A stretch of 64,000 bases of DNA from Xanthomonas citri pv. mangiferaeindicae (GCA_002240395.1 CP016836.1:3038001-3102000), one strand, 5' to 3'; counted from the stretch's first letter, positions 42,008 to 51,691 are shown. Notes: a model not told the origin generated them from the letters alone. Program-made: numbers and translations.

Positions 42008-43281
42008 GACCGGCGCTGGCGCTGCTGCCGTGGTTGCTGTTGGGCGCGGCGTCCTTGCAAGCGGCGACGCTGCGCGTGGCCCCGGGGGAGCGTATCGCCG
42101 ATGCCATCGCGGCCGCGCAGCCTGGCGACACGATCGAGATCGCCAGGGGGCGTTACCACGAGACGCTTCGGATCGATCGGCCGCTGACGCTGCGCGGCCT
42201 TGACCGGCCTTCGATCAGCGGTGGTGGCCAGGGCGATGTGATCCGGGTGGTGTCGCCGGGCGTGCGCATCGAAGGGCTGATCGTGCGCGACAGCGGCGAC
42301 GATCTGGGTGCGCAACATGCCGGCGTCTACCTGAATCCCGGCGCGCACGACGCGGTCGTGCGGGACTGCGATTTCGCCAATGTGCTGTTCGGTCTGTGGA
42401 TCGAGAAGGCCGATCGGGTGGTGATCGAGGGCAACCGCATCACCGGCATGCGCCACAAATTGTCGTCGCAGCGCGGCAATGGCATCCAGCTCTACAACAG
42501 TCAGCATGCGCAGATCCTGCGCAACCGCATTGCGTTCGCGCGCGACGGCATCTATGTCGACGTCTCGCACGATGCCCAGTTCGTCGGCAACCGGCTGCAC
42601 AACCTGCGTTACGGCAGCCACTACATGAATTCCTACCGCAACCTGTGGCGCGACAACGACAGCTATCGCAACCAGGGCGGGTTGGCGCTGATGGAGGTGC
42701 GCGACCTGGAAGTGCGCGGGAATCGCACTTGGGACAACGCCGATCACGGCATCATGCTGCGGACGATCCAGGACTCGCGCGTGGAAGGCAATGTCATGAC
42801 CGGCAACGGCCGCGGCCTGTTCGTCTACGACGCCGAGTACAACGTGCTGCGCGGCAACCTCGTCCTCGGCAACCAAGTCGGGGTGCACCTGTGGGCGGGG
42901 TCCTACCGCAACGAGGTCGATGGCAACGACTTCATCGGCAATGGCGAACAGGTGCGCTATGTCGCATCGCGCGATGTGCAGTGGGGCCAGGGCGAGGGCA
43001 ATTACTGGAGCGACTACCTGGGCTGGGATCAGGACGGCGATGGCTACGGCGACACCGCCTTCGAGGCGAGCGACGCGGTCGATCGGCTGGTCTCGCGCTA
43101 TCCCTTTGTACGGCTGCTCGACAGCAGTCCGGCGCTGCGCACGCTCAAGCTCGTTTCGCGCCAGTTTCCGGTGCTGCGCACACCGACCATCGTCGACGCG
43201 CGTCCGGCCATCCGGCCCCACCATCCCGAGTGGCGGCGCTGGCTCGAACGCGATGCGCGCACGCGCGGAGAGGCACCATGA
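42004..43281 (+). CDS. nosD: NosD, periplasmic copper-site maturation protein
   Basis: A 425-aa periplasmic protein with signal peptide (ALALLPWLLLGAASLQA) and parallel beta-helix repeats (CASH type: HAGVYLNPGAHDAVVRDCDF, GIMLRTIQDSRVEGNVMTGN, GLFVYDAEYNVLRGNLVLGN). NosD works with the NosFY ABC transporter in building the CuZ centre. It overlaps nosR and nosF by ATGA junctions. Confidence 0.94.
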   Translation: MRPALALLPWLLLGAASLQAATLRVAPGERIADAIAAAQPGDTIEIARGRYHETLRIDRPLTLRGLDRPSISGGGQGDVIRVVSPGVRIEGLIVRDSGDDLGAQHAGVYLNPGAHDAVVRDCDFANVLFGLWIEKADRVVIEGNRITGMRHKLSSQRGNGIQLYNSQHAQILRNRIAFARDGIYVDVSHDAQFVGNRLHNLRYGSHYMNSYRNLWRDNDSYRNQGGLALMEVRDLEVRGNRTWDNADHGIMLRTIQDSRVEGNVMTGNGRGLFVYDAEYNVLRGNLVLGNQVGVHLWAGSYRNEVDGNDFIGNGEQVRYVASRDVQWGQGEGNYWSDYLGWDQDGDGYGDTAFEASDAVDRLVSRYPFVRLLDSSPALRTLKLVSRQFPVLRTPTIVDARPAIRPHHPEWRRWLERDARTRGEAP

Positions 43282-44189
43282 TCGAAATCGAAGCGGTAAG
43301 CCGGCGCTATGGCGCGGTTCTGGCGGTGGATCGAGTGGACCTGCAGATCGGCGCCGGCCGGATCTACGGTCTGGTCGGCCACAACGGCGCAGGCAAGAGC
43401 ACGTTGATGAAGATGATGCTGGGGATCGTCGCGCCCAGCGCCGGTCGTCTGCGCATCGATGGCCGCGACGTCAGCGGGGCCGGGTTCCGCGCGCTGCGTC
43501 GCACGATCGGCTATCTGCCCGAGAACGTGGCGTTGTACGACAACCTCAGCGGACTGGAGACATTGCGCTTCTTCGCCCGGCTCAAGTCGACCGATCCGGC
43601 GCAGTGCGCACCGCTGCTCGAGCGGGTCGGGCTGGGCGCGGCTGCCGATCGCAGTGTGCGCGGCTACTCCAAGGGAATGCGCCAACGTCTGGGTTTTGCC
43701 CAGGCGTTGCTCGGCGCGCCGCGATTGCTGTTTCTCGATGAGCCCACCAATGGACTGGATCCGGTGGCCATCCACGGCTTCTACGACACCTTGATGCAGC
43801 TGCGCGCCGACGGCGCGACCGTGCTGATCAATTCGCACCTGCTGGCCGAGATCGAGTCGCGGCTCGACGGCCTGGCGATTCTCGCCAACGGGCGCTTGGT
43901 GGCCGAGGGCACCGTTGCGAGACTGTCTGCTGCCGCGCAGTTGCCCGCGCAGGCGCACATCGAGGTTCGCGGCGATCACGCCCCCATGGTCGCCGTGCTT
44001 GCCGCCGCAGGCTTCGATGCGCGCCCCGACAAAGACGGCGGTCTGCATTGTGCCGTCGCGCAGGCACGCAAGCCGGCGCTGCTCGCCGCATTGGCCGGGC
44101 AGGGCGAGCTGCTGGCCGGCTTTGCGCTGCAGGAGCCGACGCTCGAGGACATCTACTTGCGCCATCAGCGCGACGCGGAGGCGGCATGA
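43278..44189 (+). CDS. nosF: NosF, ABC transporter ATPase
   Basis: A 303-aa ATPase energising NosY for NosZ maturation. Walker A GHNGAGKST (34-42), signature YSKGMRQRLGFAQAL, Walker B LLFLDEPTNGLD and the following H-loop (INSHLL) are intact. Overlaps nosD and nosY by 4 bases each. Confidence 0.95.
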   Translation: MIEIEAVSRRYGAVLAVDRVDLQIGAGRIYGLVGHNGAGKSTLMKMMLGIVAPSAGRLRIDGRDVSGAGFRALRRTIGYLPENVALYDNLSGLETLRFFARLKSTDPAQCAPLLERVGLGAAADRSVRGYSKGMRQRLGFAQALLGAPRLLFLDEPTNGLDPVAIHGFYDTLMQLRADGATVLINSHLLAEIESRLDGLAILANGRLVAEGTVARLSAAAQLPAQAHIEVRGDHAPMVAVLAAAGFDARPDKDGGLHCAVAQARKPALLAALAGQGELLAGFALQEPTLEDIYLRHQRDAEAA

Positions 44190-45010
44190 GACTGGATTGG
44201 CAATGGCGCCCCACGCTTGCAGTGGCGGGCAAGGAATTCCGCGATCGGGTCCGTAACCGCTGGGTGGTTGCCGTCGCGGTGGTGTTCGCGGCGTTCGCGC
44301 TGCTGATTGCGTACTTCGGCGGCGCGCAGGGCGGGGAGGTGGGCTTTCGCGGCATCGCGGTGACGGTGGCCAGCCTCACCAGTCTGGCGATCTATCTGGT
44401 GCCGCTGATCGCGCTGCTGCTGGGATTCGACGCAATCGTGGGCGAGCGCGAGCGCGGCACGCTCGATCTGATGCTGTCGATGCCGCTCACCCGTGCCGAG
44501 ATCCTGGTCGGTAAATACCTGGGCCTGGCCGGCGCGCTGTCGCTGGCCACGCTGGGCGGTTTCGGCGCCGCGCTGCTGCCACTGCTGGGCCGCCTCGATG
44601 GCGCGGGCGTGCGGATGTATCTGGGCTTTGTCGGCAGCACAGCGTTGCTGGGTCTCGCATTCCTGAGCCTGGCGGTCTTGATCTCGACGCTGGCGCGCGA
44701 ACGCGCGCGGGCATCGGGCGCGGCGATCGCGACCTGGTTCGGCTTTGTGCTGGTGTTCGATCTCGCACTGCTCGGTGTGCTGGTCGTGACCGCGGGCCGC
44801 GGTGCCTCGGCCTGGGCGCCTTACGTTTTGTTGCTCAACCCCGCCGACGTGTTCCGCGTGCTCAACCTCTACGGCAACGACGCGCTGCGTGGCGCCTTCG
44901 GGCTCGGCACGCTGCTGCCGCAGCACTGGAACGACCCCATCCTGCTGTGCGGCGCGATGCTGGCCTGGATCCTCGCGCCGCTCGGCCTTGCTCTGTGGAG
45001 ATTCCGATGA
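44186..45010 (+). CDS. nosY: NosY, ABC transporter permease
   Basis: A 274-aa inner-membrane protein with six helices and the family segment DAIVGERERGTLDLMLSMPL before the third helix, then ADVFRVLNLYGNDALRGAFG. Partner of NosF, and with NosD part of the machinery for copper-site assembly. Overlaps nosF and nosL by 4 bases. Confidence 0.95.
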   Translation: MRLDWQWRPTLAVAGKEFRDRVRNRWVVAVAVVFAAFALLIAYFGGAQGGEVGFRGIAVTVASLTSLAIYLVPLIALLLGFDAIVGERERGTLDLMLSMPLTRAEILVGKYLGLAGALSLATLGGFGAALLPLLGRLDGAGVRMYLGFVGSTALLGLAFLSLAVLISTLARERARASGAAIATWFGFVLVFDLALLGVLVVTAGRGASAWAPYVLLLNPADVFRVLNLYGNDALRGAFGLGTLLPQHWNDPILLCGAMLAWILAPLGLALWRFR

Positions 45011-45516
45011 CCCTTCGTTCGTACTGGACCCCCGCGCTGCTCGCGCTGGGCCTGACCCTGGCCGCATGTGCGCCGGCAACCGTCGGCGGCGCAAGCGATC
45101 CGACGGCCGATGCGTCCTGCGAGCTCGACGGCATGCTGCTTGCCGATTATCCCGGCCCGAAGGGGCAGATCCGCTATGCCGATGGCGGCGTTGCCTGGTT
45201 CTGCGACACGATCGAACTGCTGTCGCTATACCTGGCGCCCGAGCAGGTGCGCGCAGTCGCCGGTGCCTACACCCAGGACATGGGCGCCGCTGACTGGGAC
45301 GCGCCCAAAGGGCATTGGATCGCGCTGGACAGCGCCTGGTTCGTCGCCGGCGCCGATCTGACCGGCAGCATGGGGCCCACCCTGGCCAGCTTCGCTCAGC
45401 GCGAGGCCGCCGAGGTCTTCGCCCGCGCGCATGGCGGCCGGGTACTGGCGTTCGCCGAGATCACCCCCGACCTGGTGCGGCTCGATGGCGGCATGCACCT
45501 GGACCATGGCATGTGA
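45007..45516 (+). CDS. nosL: NosL, copper chaperone lipoprotein
   Basis: A 169-aa lipoprotein (lipobox LAAC, C21) that delivers Cu(I) for NosZ assembly. The family motif reads CELDGMLLADYPGPKGQI: the first Cys and the Met are present, but the second Cys of a CxxCGM form is Asp. The end (GGMHLDHGM) has extra Met/His that could bind copper. Follows nosY with a 4-base overlap. Confidence 0.9.
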   Translation: MTLRSYWTPALLALGLTLAACAPATVGGASDPTADASCELDGMLLADYPGPKGQIRYADGGVAWFCDTIELLSLYLAPEQVRAVAGAYTQDMGAADWDAPKGHWIALDSAWFVAGADLTGSMGPTLASFAQREAAEVFARAHGGRVLAFAEITPDLVRLDGGMHLDHGM

Positions 45517-45527
45517 GGCCTGACGCG

Positions 45528-46157
45528 ATGGACCCGTTCTTCACCGGTATGGCACCGGACACTGCACTGGAACTGGCCGAGCTGTCCCGGCGCATGTACG
45601 CACTGCGCGAGACCCGCAAGGGCCTGCTTGCCAGCACCGGCGAGGCCGACGCCGATGCGTTGCTGGCCGCGCTGCGGGCGGGACGGCTACCCGAGCATCC
45701 GGCCTACGACAGCTGGCTGTCGGTCATCGTGCTCGAGCGTGCGGAGGTGGCGCTGCGCACGCGCATCGATTGGCGATGTCGCCATCCGCGCGCCGAAGCG
45801 CCGAGCGGCGCGGACGACGACAGTGGTTTGTCGGCCTTGCTCGCCGAAGTGTCGGTGCCCGAAGCGTTCGCGTCGGTCCAGGTGCATCCCGACGGCGTGT
45901 CGTTCGTCGGGCCCGGCGGCCTGAACGTCGTGGCGCGCATCGCTTGGGCCCACGACTGGGCAGTGGAGTGGCATCTGGATGGGCGCAGCTGGCGGCTCGA
46001 TACCGCGCCGGTCGCGCATCCCGATGTCGCCACGCGCGCGCACCTGCATCGCCCCGATGGCACCGTGGTGGCCGATCCATTGGCGCTCGAGACCGACAAT
46101 GCAGCGGTCGTGCTGCAAACCGTGCTCGATGCGCTTGCGCGCGACGCGCTGCGGTAG
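45528..46157 (+). CDS. Unknown protein within the nos operon
   Basis: A 209-aa soluble protein with no signal peptide or known motif. It begins MDPFFTGMAPDTALELAELS, has helical, Arg/Glu-rich N-terminal half (SRRMYALRETRKGLLAS) and a beta-rich C-terminal half (ASVQVHPDGVSFVGPGGLNV, VEWHLDGRSWRLDTAPVAHP). ATG 45528 is 11 bases after nosL; an upstream in-frame GTG at 45513 would overlap it. It lies between nosL and nosX in tight spacing, so it is probably co-transcribed and may have a role in N2O reduction, but this is only from position. Confidence 0.75.
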   Translation: MDPFFTGMAPDTALELAELSRRMYALRETRKGLLASTGEADADALLAALRAGRLPEHPAYDSWLSVIVLERAEVALRTRIDWRCRHPRAEAPSGADDDSGLSALLAEVSVPEAFASVQVHPDGVSFVGPGGLNVVARIAWAHDWAVEWHLDGRSWRLDTAPVAHPDVATRAHLHRPDGTVVADPLALETDNAAVVLQTVLDALARDALR

Positions 46158-46163
46158 CGGCCG

Positions 46164-47252
46164 ATGCGTGATCCGGCAACGACGAGCGTCCAACCCGACC
46201 GGTGGCGTGCGGCCCTCGCACTGGTGCTGCTGACCGTGCTCGCAGGCGCTGCGGCGCTGGGGTTGCGCCCTGCGGTGCGCATGCAGGCCGAGTACCTGGT
46301 GTTCGGCTCGCGCGCCCGGGTCGATGTGGTTGCCGCCGACCGCGAACGGGCCGAGGCGGCACTCGCGGAGATCGGCGGGGTGCTTGCCGAGGACCATCGG
46401 CGCTGGCACGCCTGGGAGCCGAGCGCGCTCACGCAACTCAACCAAGCGCTTGCTGCGGGCCGCAGCGTGCGGCCCGAGCCGGATCTGCTGGAGATGATCC
46501 GGCTGGCCCTGGTTGGCTATACGCGCAGCGGCGGCCTGTTCGATCCGGCCGCCGGCCGCTTGATCGGGGCCTGGGGATTCCACACCAGCGACTACCCGGT
46601 ACGCACCGCAGCGCCCGATGCCGCGCAGCTCCAGGCGCTGCTGGCCCAGCGGCCGAGCATGGCCGATATCGAGGTGACCGACACGGGGCGCGTGCGCAGC
46701 CGAAATCCTGCAGTGGCCCTCGATCTCAACGCGATGGCCGAGGGCTATGCCGCGTTGCAGGTGCAGCGGATCCTGGCGCGCCATGGCATCGACGATGCGC
46801 TGGTCTACATCGGCGGCTTCGTGCTTGCCGTCGGAGACGACGACGGCAAGCCGTGGCCGGTCGGCATTCGGGCGGCGGACGGCATGCTCGGCACGCTGGT
46901 CTTACAGGACGGCGAGGCCCTGGCGTCGTCGGGCGATTACGAGCGCCATCGCGATGGCACGGCGCAGGGGCACATCGTCGATCCGCGCGATGGCCGCCCG
47001 CAGCGCGCCAGTGCAGCGGCCAGCGTGCTCGCGCGCGACCCGGTCATGGCGGACATCGCAGCGACGGCGTTGATGGTGGCCGGTCCCGAGGGCATGGCGC
47101 GTGTGGCGCACGACATGGGGCTGCGCTGCATCGCGGTGCAGGACCACGACGGTGCTCTGCACCTGTCGCCCGCGCTCGCCGAGCGACTGCAGCTGACGGC
47201 GCCGGCGGCCCAGCCGGTCCGGATGGTCGAGGTCGACGATGGGCCCTGTTAG
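46164..47252 (+). CDS. nosX: NosX, ApbE-like FMN transferase
   Basis: A 362-aa member of the ApbE flavin transferase family, anchored by an N-terminal helix (AALALVLLTVLAGAAALGL). It has the family elements TQLNQALAAGR, GGLFDPAAGRLIGAWGF, ALDLNAMAEGYA and VYIGGFVLAVGDDDGKPW. In nos clusters this enzyme attaches FMN covalently to NosR, consistent with the SGATVT site in the NosR encoded here. It begins 6 bases after the unknown gene and converges with eda 24 bases after its stop. Confidence 0.9.
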   Translation: MRDPATTSVQPDRWRAALALVLLTVLAGAAALGLRPAVRMQAEYLVFGSRARVDVVAADRERAEAALAEIGGVLAEDHRRWHAWEPSALTQLNQALAAGRSVRPEPDLLEMIRLALVGYTRSGGLFDPAAGRLIGAWGFHTSDYPVRTAAPDAAQLQALLAQRPSMADIEVTDTGRVRSRNPAVALDLNAMAEGYAALQVQRILARHGIDDALVYIGGFVLAVGDDDGKPWPVGIRAADGMLGTLVLQDGEALASSGDYERHRDGTAQGHIVDPRDGRPQRASAAASVLARDPVMADIAATALMVAGPEGMARVAHDMGLRCIAVQDHDGALHLSPALAERLQLTAPAAQPVRMVEVDDGPC

Positions 47253-47275
47253 AGCGCACCGTCAGCCAACGCCAC

Positions 47276-47947
47276 TCAGCTGACGCGTGCCTCGCGCACG
47301 ATCGCCGCGGCCTGCGCGGAGGCCTCGCGCACGCGTGCGTAATCGCCGGCCGCCAGCCATGCCTTGTCGAGCATCCACGAGCCGCCCACGCACAGCACGT
47401 TCGGCTGCGCCAGGAACTCGGCGGCGTTGGCAGCGGAAATACCGCCAGTCGGGCAGAAGCGCATGTCCTGCACCGGGCCGGCGAGGCCCTTGAGCATCGC
47501 CAAGCCGCCGACGGCGTTGGCCGGGAACAGTTTGCAGTTACGGAAGCCCAGGTCGCGCAGGGCGAGAAACTCGGTCGGGGTGGCGGCACCCGGCACCGCC
47601 GGCACTGCGGCCTGCGCCAGGGCCTCGGCCAGGCGCGGGGTCGTGCCCGGGGTGACGAGGAAATCGGCGCCGGCATCGATCGAGGCGCGGATGTTCTCGG
47701 CGTTGAGCACGGTACCGGCGCCGATGACGATCTCCGGACGCTCGCGCTTGAGCATGGCCAGGGCGTCGATCGCGATCGGCGTGCGCAGGGTCAGTTCCAA
47801 CGTGGTCAGGCCGCCTTCGAGCAGGGCGTCGGCGAGTGCGCGGGCCTGGTCGAGCGTATCGACGGTGATCACCGGCAGCACGCCGGCAGCCCGCAGCAGC
47901 TCGGCGGCACGCTGCTGGCGGTCGGACATCGGAGAAGCGTGGGGCAT
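47276..47947 (-). CDS. eda: 2-dehydro-3-deoxy-phosphogluconate aldolase
   Basis: Class I aldolase (223 aa) splitting KDPG into pyruvate and glyceraldehyde 3-phosphate, the last Entner-Doudoroff step. Family segments: TTLELTLRTPIAID, the Glu of IVIGAGTVLN, FLVTPGTTP, the Schiff-base Lys in FRNCKLFPANAVGG, and RFCPTGGI. MPHASP at 47947 is 4 bases after the edd stop; an internal MSDRQQ at 47929 is an alternative. Last gene of zwf-glk-pgl-edd-eda. Confidence 0.95.
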   Translation of the reverse strand: MPHASPMSDRQQRAAELLRAAGVLPVITVDTLDQARALADALLEGGLTTLELTLRTPIAIDALAMLKRERPEIVIGAGTVLNAENIRASIDAGADFLVTPGTTPRLAEALAQAAVPAVPGAATPTEFLALRDLGFRNCKLFPANAVGGLAMLKGLAGPVQDMRFCPTGGISAANAAEFLAQPNVLCVGGSWMLDKAWLAAGDYARVREASAQAAAIVREARVS

Positions 47948-47951
47948 GAGG

Positions 47952-49867
47952 TCAGTTGTCCTTTTCGGCATGCGGCGCATCGGCGGCGGCACCGTCGGCG
48001 CCCAGATCGTACTCGGCGTCGTAGTCCCACACCGCGCCCTGGATCGTGGGCGGTCCGCAGGAGATCGACAGGGCGCCCTGGTCGGCCGGGGAGACGTTGG
48101 CGCGGTTGAAGGCGAACAGGTTGCGACCGAAGTCGGTCGGCGCGGGTGCGGTGTCGGGTGCGGCCTCGCGGCGCTGCCACTCGTCGGCATCGACCAGCGC
48201 TTCGAGAATGCCGGCCTCGCCGTCCAGGCGCACGATGTCGCCCTCGCGCAGGTAGGCCAGCGGGCCGCCCCGCGCGGCTTCGGGGTGACGTGGATCGCCG
48301 CGGGAATCTTGCCCGACGCGCCCGACAGGCGGCCGTCGGTGACCAGCGCCACCCGGCGGCCCTGGTTCTGCAGCATCCCCAGCAGCGGTGCGAGCGAATG
48401 CAGTTCGGGCATGCCGTTGGCCTTCGGCCCCTGGTAGCGCACGACCGCAACGAAATCGCGCGGCAGCGCGCCGGCCGCATGCAGGCGGTTGAGCGCCTGC
48501 GGGGCATCGACGACGACGGCCGGCGCCTCGATCGTGCGGAACTCCGGCTTGACCGCCGAGAGCTTGATCAGCGCGCGCCCGAGGTTGCCGCGCAGCAGCC
48601 GCAGCCCGCCCTGGGCCTCGAATGGCGCCGAGACCGGGCGCAGCACCGCATCGTCCGCGCTGGTGGCGATGCCCGGCGTGTACACCACGCGGTCACCGTC
48701 GACCTTGGGGTCGTCGCAGTAGGCGCGCATACCGCCGGCAACGACCGTCGGGATGTCGTCGTGCATCAGCCCGGCGTCGAGCAGTTCGCGGAACACGAAG
48801 GCGTTGCCGCCGGCGGCGTGGTAGCGGTTCACGTCCGCCTCGCCGTTGGGGTAGACCCGCGCCAGTAGGGGCACGATCTGCGAGAGCGCGTCCATGTCGT
48901 CCCAGGTCAGCACGATGCCGGCCGCGCGCGCGACCGCGATCCAGTGGATCGTGTGATTGGTCGAGCCGCCGGTGGCCATCAGCATCGCGATCGCGTTGAC
49001 GATGGCGCGCTCGTCGATCAGTTCGCCCAGCGGTCGGTAGTCCTCGCCCAGCGCGGTGATCGCCAGCGCACGGGCGACCGCTTCGCGGGTGAACGCTTCG
49101 CGCAGTGGCGTGCCCGGGTTGATGAAGGCCGCGCTCGGCAACTGCACGCCCATCGCCTCGAGCAGGGTCTGGTTGGAGTTCGCGGTGCCGTAGAAGGTGC
49201 AGGTGCCGGGCGAGTGATAGGACTGCGCCTCGACCTCCAGCAGTTCGGCGCGCGTGGCCTCGCCGGCGGCGTAGCGCTCGCGCACCTCGGCCTTGGTCTT
49301 GTTGGGCACGCCGGGCGTCATCGGCCCGCCCGGCACGAACACGGCGGGCAGGTGGCCGTAGGCGAGGGCGCCGATCAGCAGGCCCGGCACGATCTTGTCG
49401 CAGATGCCCAGGTACAGGCTGGCGTCGAACATGTCGTGCGACAGGCCGATCGCGGTCGCCTGGGCGATGACGTCGCGCGAGAATAGCGACAGCTCCATGC
49501 CGGCGCGGCCCTGGGTCACACCATCGCACATCGCCGGCACGCCACCGGCGACCTGCGCGGTCGCGCCGAGCGCGCGCGCGGTCTGGCGGATGAACTCCGG
49601 ATACGGCTCGTAGGGCTGATGCGCCGAGAGCATGTCGTTGTAGGCGGTGATGATGCCCAGGTTCGGCGTCGGCTCGTTGCGCAGGCGCAGCTTGTCGGTC
49701 GGTCCGCACCCGGCAAAGCCGTGGGCGAGGTTGGCGCAGCTCAGGCGACCGCGCAGCGGACCCTCGTCGCGCATGCGCGCGATGCCGTCCAGATACGCGC
49801 GACGCGACGCGGCGCTGCGCTTGCGGATGCGCTCGGTGACGGAATGCAGAACGGGATGCAGGCTCAT
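47952..49867 (-). pseudogene. edd: Phosphogluconate dehydratase, one-base frameshift near the 3' end
   Basis: Iron-sulfur dehydratase (~638 aa if repaired) converting 6-phosphogluconate to KDPG. The first ~85 % is perfect (MSLHPVLHSVTERIRKRSAA, ITAYNDMLSAHQPYEPYPEF, MCDGVTQGRAGMELSLFSRD, TGGSTNHTIHWIAVARAAG, LVTDGRLSGASGKIPAAIHV). After HVTP the frame shifts at the G run 48282-48285 (C run on the coding strand). One extra base restores HVTPEAARGGPLAYLREGDI and the normal C-terminus ending at 47952. Because of the shift the uncorrected frame falsely runs on into eda. Probably a homopolymer error; otherwise the ED pathway would be broken. Confidence 0.9.
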
Positions 49868-49940
49868 TGGCGGCGGCGATGAGACGGAAAGGAGGGAAGG
49901 GGCGCCCGGATGCGCGGACGCGGCGCGCGGATGCCGTCGA

Positions 49941-50693
49941 TCACGGGCACCAGTGCACGTGCAAGTCTGCGCCGGGCACGGTCAAGGCGATGCGTGCCGG
50001 GTACTCGTGAACGTCGTCGCTGCGCAACAGTTGCTCGAGCAGTGCGCGCTTGCGTTCGCCGCGGATCAGCAAAATCCGCGTGTGCGCCGGGGCCAGGCCA
50101 GCCGGCGTCAGGCTGATGCGGCGGGCCCAGCGCTGCGCGCCCGGGCAGCCGGTCGCATCGACGCCGACGTACGGCGTGGGCGCGGCCAGCGCGGCGTCGA
50201 GATCCTGCATGCCGGGGAACAACGACGCGGTGTGGCCGTCGTCGCCCATGCCCAGCACCACGACGCCGGCCGGCTGGCGCGCATGCAGGTTGGCGGTCGC
50301 CAGCGCCTCGTCGAACGGACGGCCGGCGCGCGTGATCGTCTCCAGCCGCGCCTGCTGCGCCTTGTTCTGGATCAGTGTCTCGCGCACCAGGCGCGCATTG
50401 CTGTCCGGGTCCTCGGGCAGCAGCCAGCGCTCGTCGACCAGTGCGACGTCGACGTTCTCCCAAGGCAACGGCGACTTCGACAGCGCGGCGTAGACCGGGC
50501 CGGGCGTCTTGCCGCCCGACAGCAGCAGGCGCGCGCGCGGCCGCTCGCGCAGGTCGCGTGCGATCGCCGAGGAAATCGCGATCGCGGCCCCCCAGGTCCA
50601 TTGGGTGGCCGAGTCGTAAGCGTGCAGGTGCATACGGCCATCGTGACCGATTCGGGCCGTGTTGCCAAAGCCGTCGGCGTGCTCGGCGGTCAC
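49941..50693 (-). CDS. pgl: 6-phosphogluconolactonase
   Basis: Hydrolyses 6-phosphogluconolactone (250 aa). Motifs of the SOL/DevB type: LLLSGGKTPGPVYAAL, VDERWLLPEDPDSNARLVRE and LGMGDDGHTASLFPG. The GTG start at 50693 overlaps the glk stop (GTGA), mirroring the zwf-glk junction; the internal ATG at 50633 (MHLHAYDS) would give a shorter 230-aa form. Third gene of the operon, 73 bases before edd. Confidence 0.92.
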   Translation of the reverse strand: MTAEHADGFGNTARIGHDGRMHLHAYDSATQWTWGAAIAISSAIARDLRERPRARLLLSGGKTPGPVYAALSKSPLPWENVDVALVDERWLLPEDPDSNARLVRETLIQNKAQQARLETITRAGRPFDEALATANLHARQPAGVVVLGMGDDGHTASLFPGMQDLDAALAAPTPYVGVDATGCPGAQRWARRISLTPAGLAPAHTRILLIRGERKRALLEQLLRSDDVHEYPARIALTVPGADLHVHWCP

Positions 50694-51691
50694 GGCGCGG
50701 CCCTGCGCACGGCGATCGCCGCCGCGCCAAGCAGGCCGGCGTGCGGGTGCAGCACCGCCAGGCTCGGGACGCGGCCCATGTTCGGCGAGAAGCGGCCCTT
50801 GTGCTCGAAGCGCTGGCGGAAGCCCGAATGGCGGATCGAATCGAGCATCTTGGGCACCAGTCCGCCGGTCAGGAACACGCCGTCCCAGGCGCCAAGGGTC
50901 AGCACCAGATCGCCGGCGATCGCGCCGAACACAGCGCAGAAAATGTCCACCGCGCGTGCGCACAGCGGGTCGCCCGCCTGCGCGCGGGTGGTCACGTCGG
51001 AGGGTTGCAGCGGGCCGGGGTCGACCCCGGCGATCTCGCACAGCGCGTGATGGATGTTGACCAGGCCCGGCCCGCAGATCAGTCGCTCGTTGGACACGCG
51101 CCCGAACTGTGCGCTGAGCCGTTCGAGCAGGCGGGTTTCTTCCGGCGTGCCCGGCGGGAAGCTGACGTGGCCGCCCTCGGTCTCGAGTGGGTAGTAGTGG
51201 CCGTCGCGGACCACGAGTGCACCGACGCCCAGCCCGGTGCCCGGGCCGATGACCGCATACGTGCACGGTGCGTCGGCGCGCTCGGGCGGCGACCACTGCA
51301 CCCCGCCGATCGCGGTGTAGTCGCCCGGCTGCAGCAGCGGGATCGCCATCGCCTGCGCGGCGAAGTCATTGACCAGCTCGACGTCGCTCAGCTCCAAGCG
51401 CTCGCGGGTGCGCCGGCGGGAGATCACCCAGGGGTGATTGGTGATGCGCGCCTCGTCGCCGTCCACGCGGCCGGCCACGGCGAACACGCCGCCGCGGATG
51501 CGCGTATCGCCGACATGGCCGATGGTCTGCAGATAATGCTGGGCGGCGTCGGCCAGCGAGGGGAAATCGGCGACCGCAAAGCCCTGCACGGTGTCGAGTT
51601 GCAGCGGTGTGGCGCTGGCGGTGTCGGCCAGCGCGAAGCGCGCATTGGTGCCGCCGATGTCGGCGAGCAGGGCGAGCGAAGCGTCGGTCAC
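50690..51691 (-). CDS. glk: Glucokinase
   Basis: ATP-dependent glucose kinase of the ROK-related bacterial type (333 aa). Phosphate-binding LLADIGGTNARFALAD at the N-terminus, substrate region VELVNDFAAQAMAI, adenosine-binding VIGPGTGLGVGALVV, and GHVSFPPGTPEE. The GTG start (51691) overlaps the zwf stop as GTGA, so translation is coupled. Supplies glucose 6-phosphate from glucose released by the glycosidases. Confidence 0.94.
   Translation of the reverse strand: MTDASLALLADIGGTNARFALADTASATPLQLDTVQGFAVADFPSLADAAQHYLQTIGHVGDTRIRGGVFAVAGRVDGDEARITNHPWVISRRRTRERLELSDVELVNDFAAQAMAIPLLQPGDYTAIGGVQWSPPERADAPCTYAVIGPGTGLGVGALVVRDGHYYPLETEGGHVSFPPGTPEETRLLERLSAQFGRVSNERLICGPGLVNIHHALCEIAGVDPGPLQPSDVTTRAQAGDPLCARAVDIFCAVFGAIAGDLVLTLGAWDGVFLTGGLVPKMLDSIRHSGFRQRFEHKGRFSPNMGRVPSLAVLHPHAGLLGAAAIAVRRAAP

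Noticed and set aside
47276..49867. A single 863-aa Edd-Eda fusion protein
   Set aside because: The fusion arises only because the edd frame shifts at 48282-48285; the proper Edd C-terminus exists in another frame and stops at 47952, 5 bases before a normal eda start.
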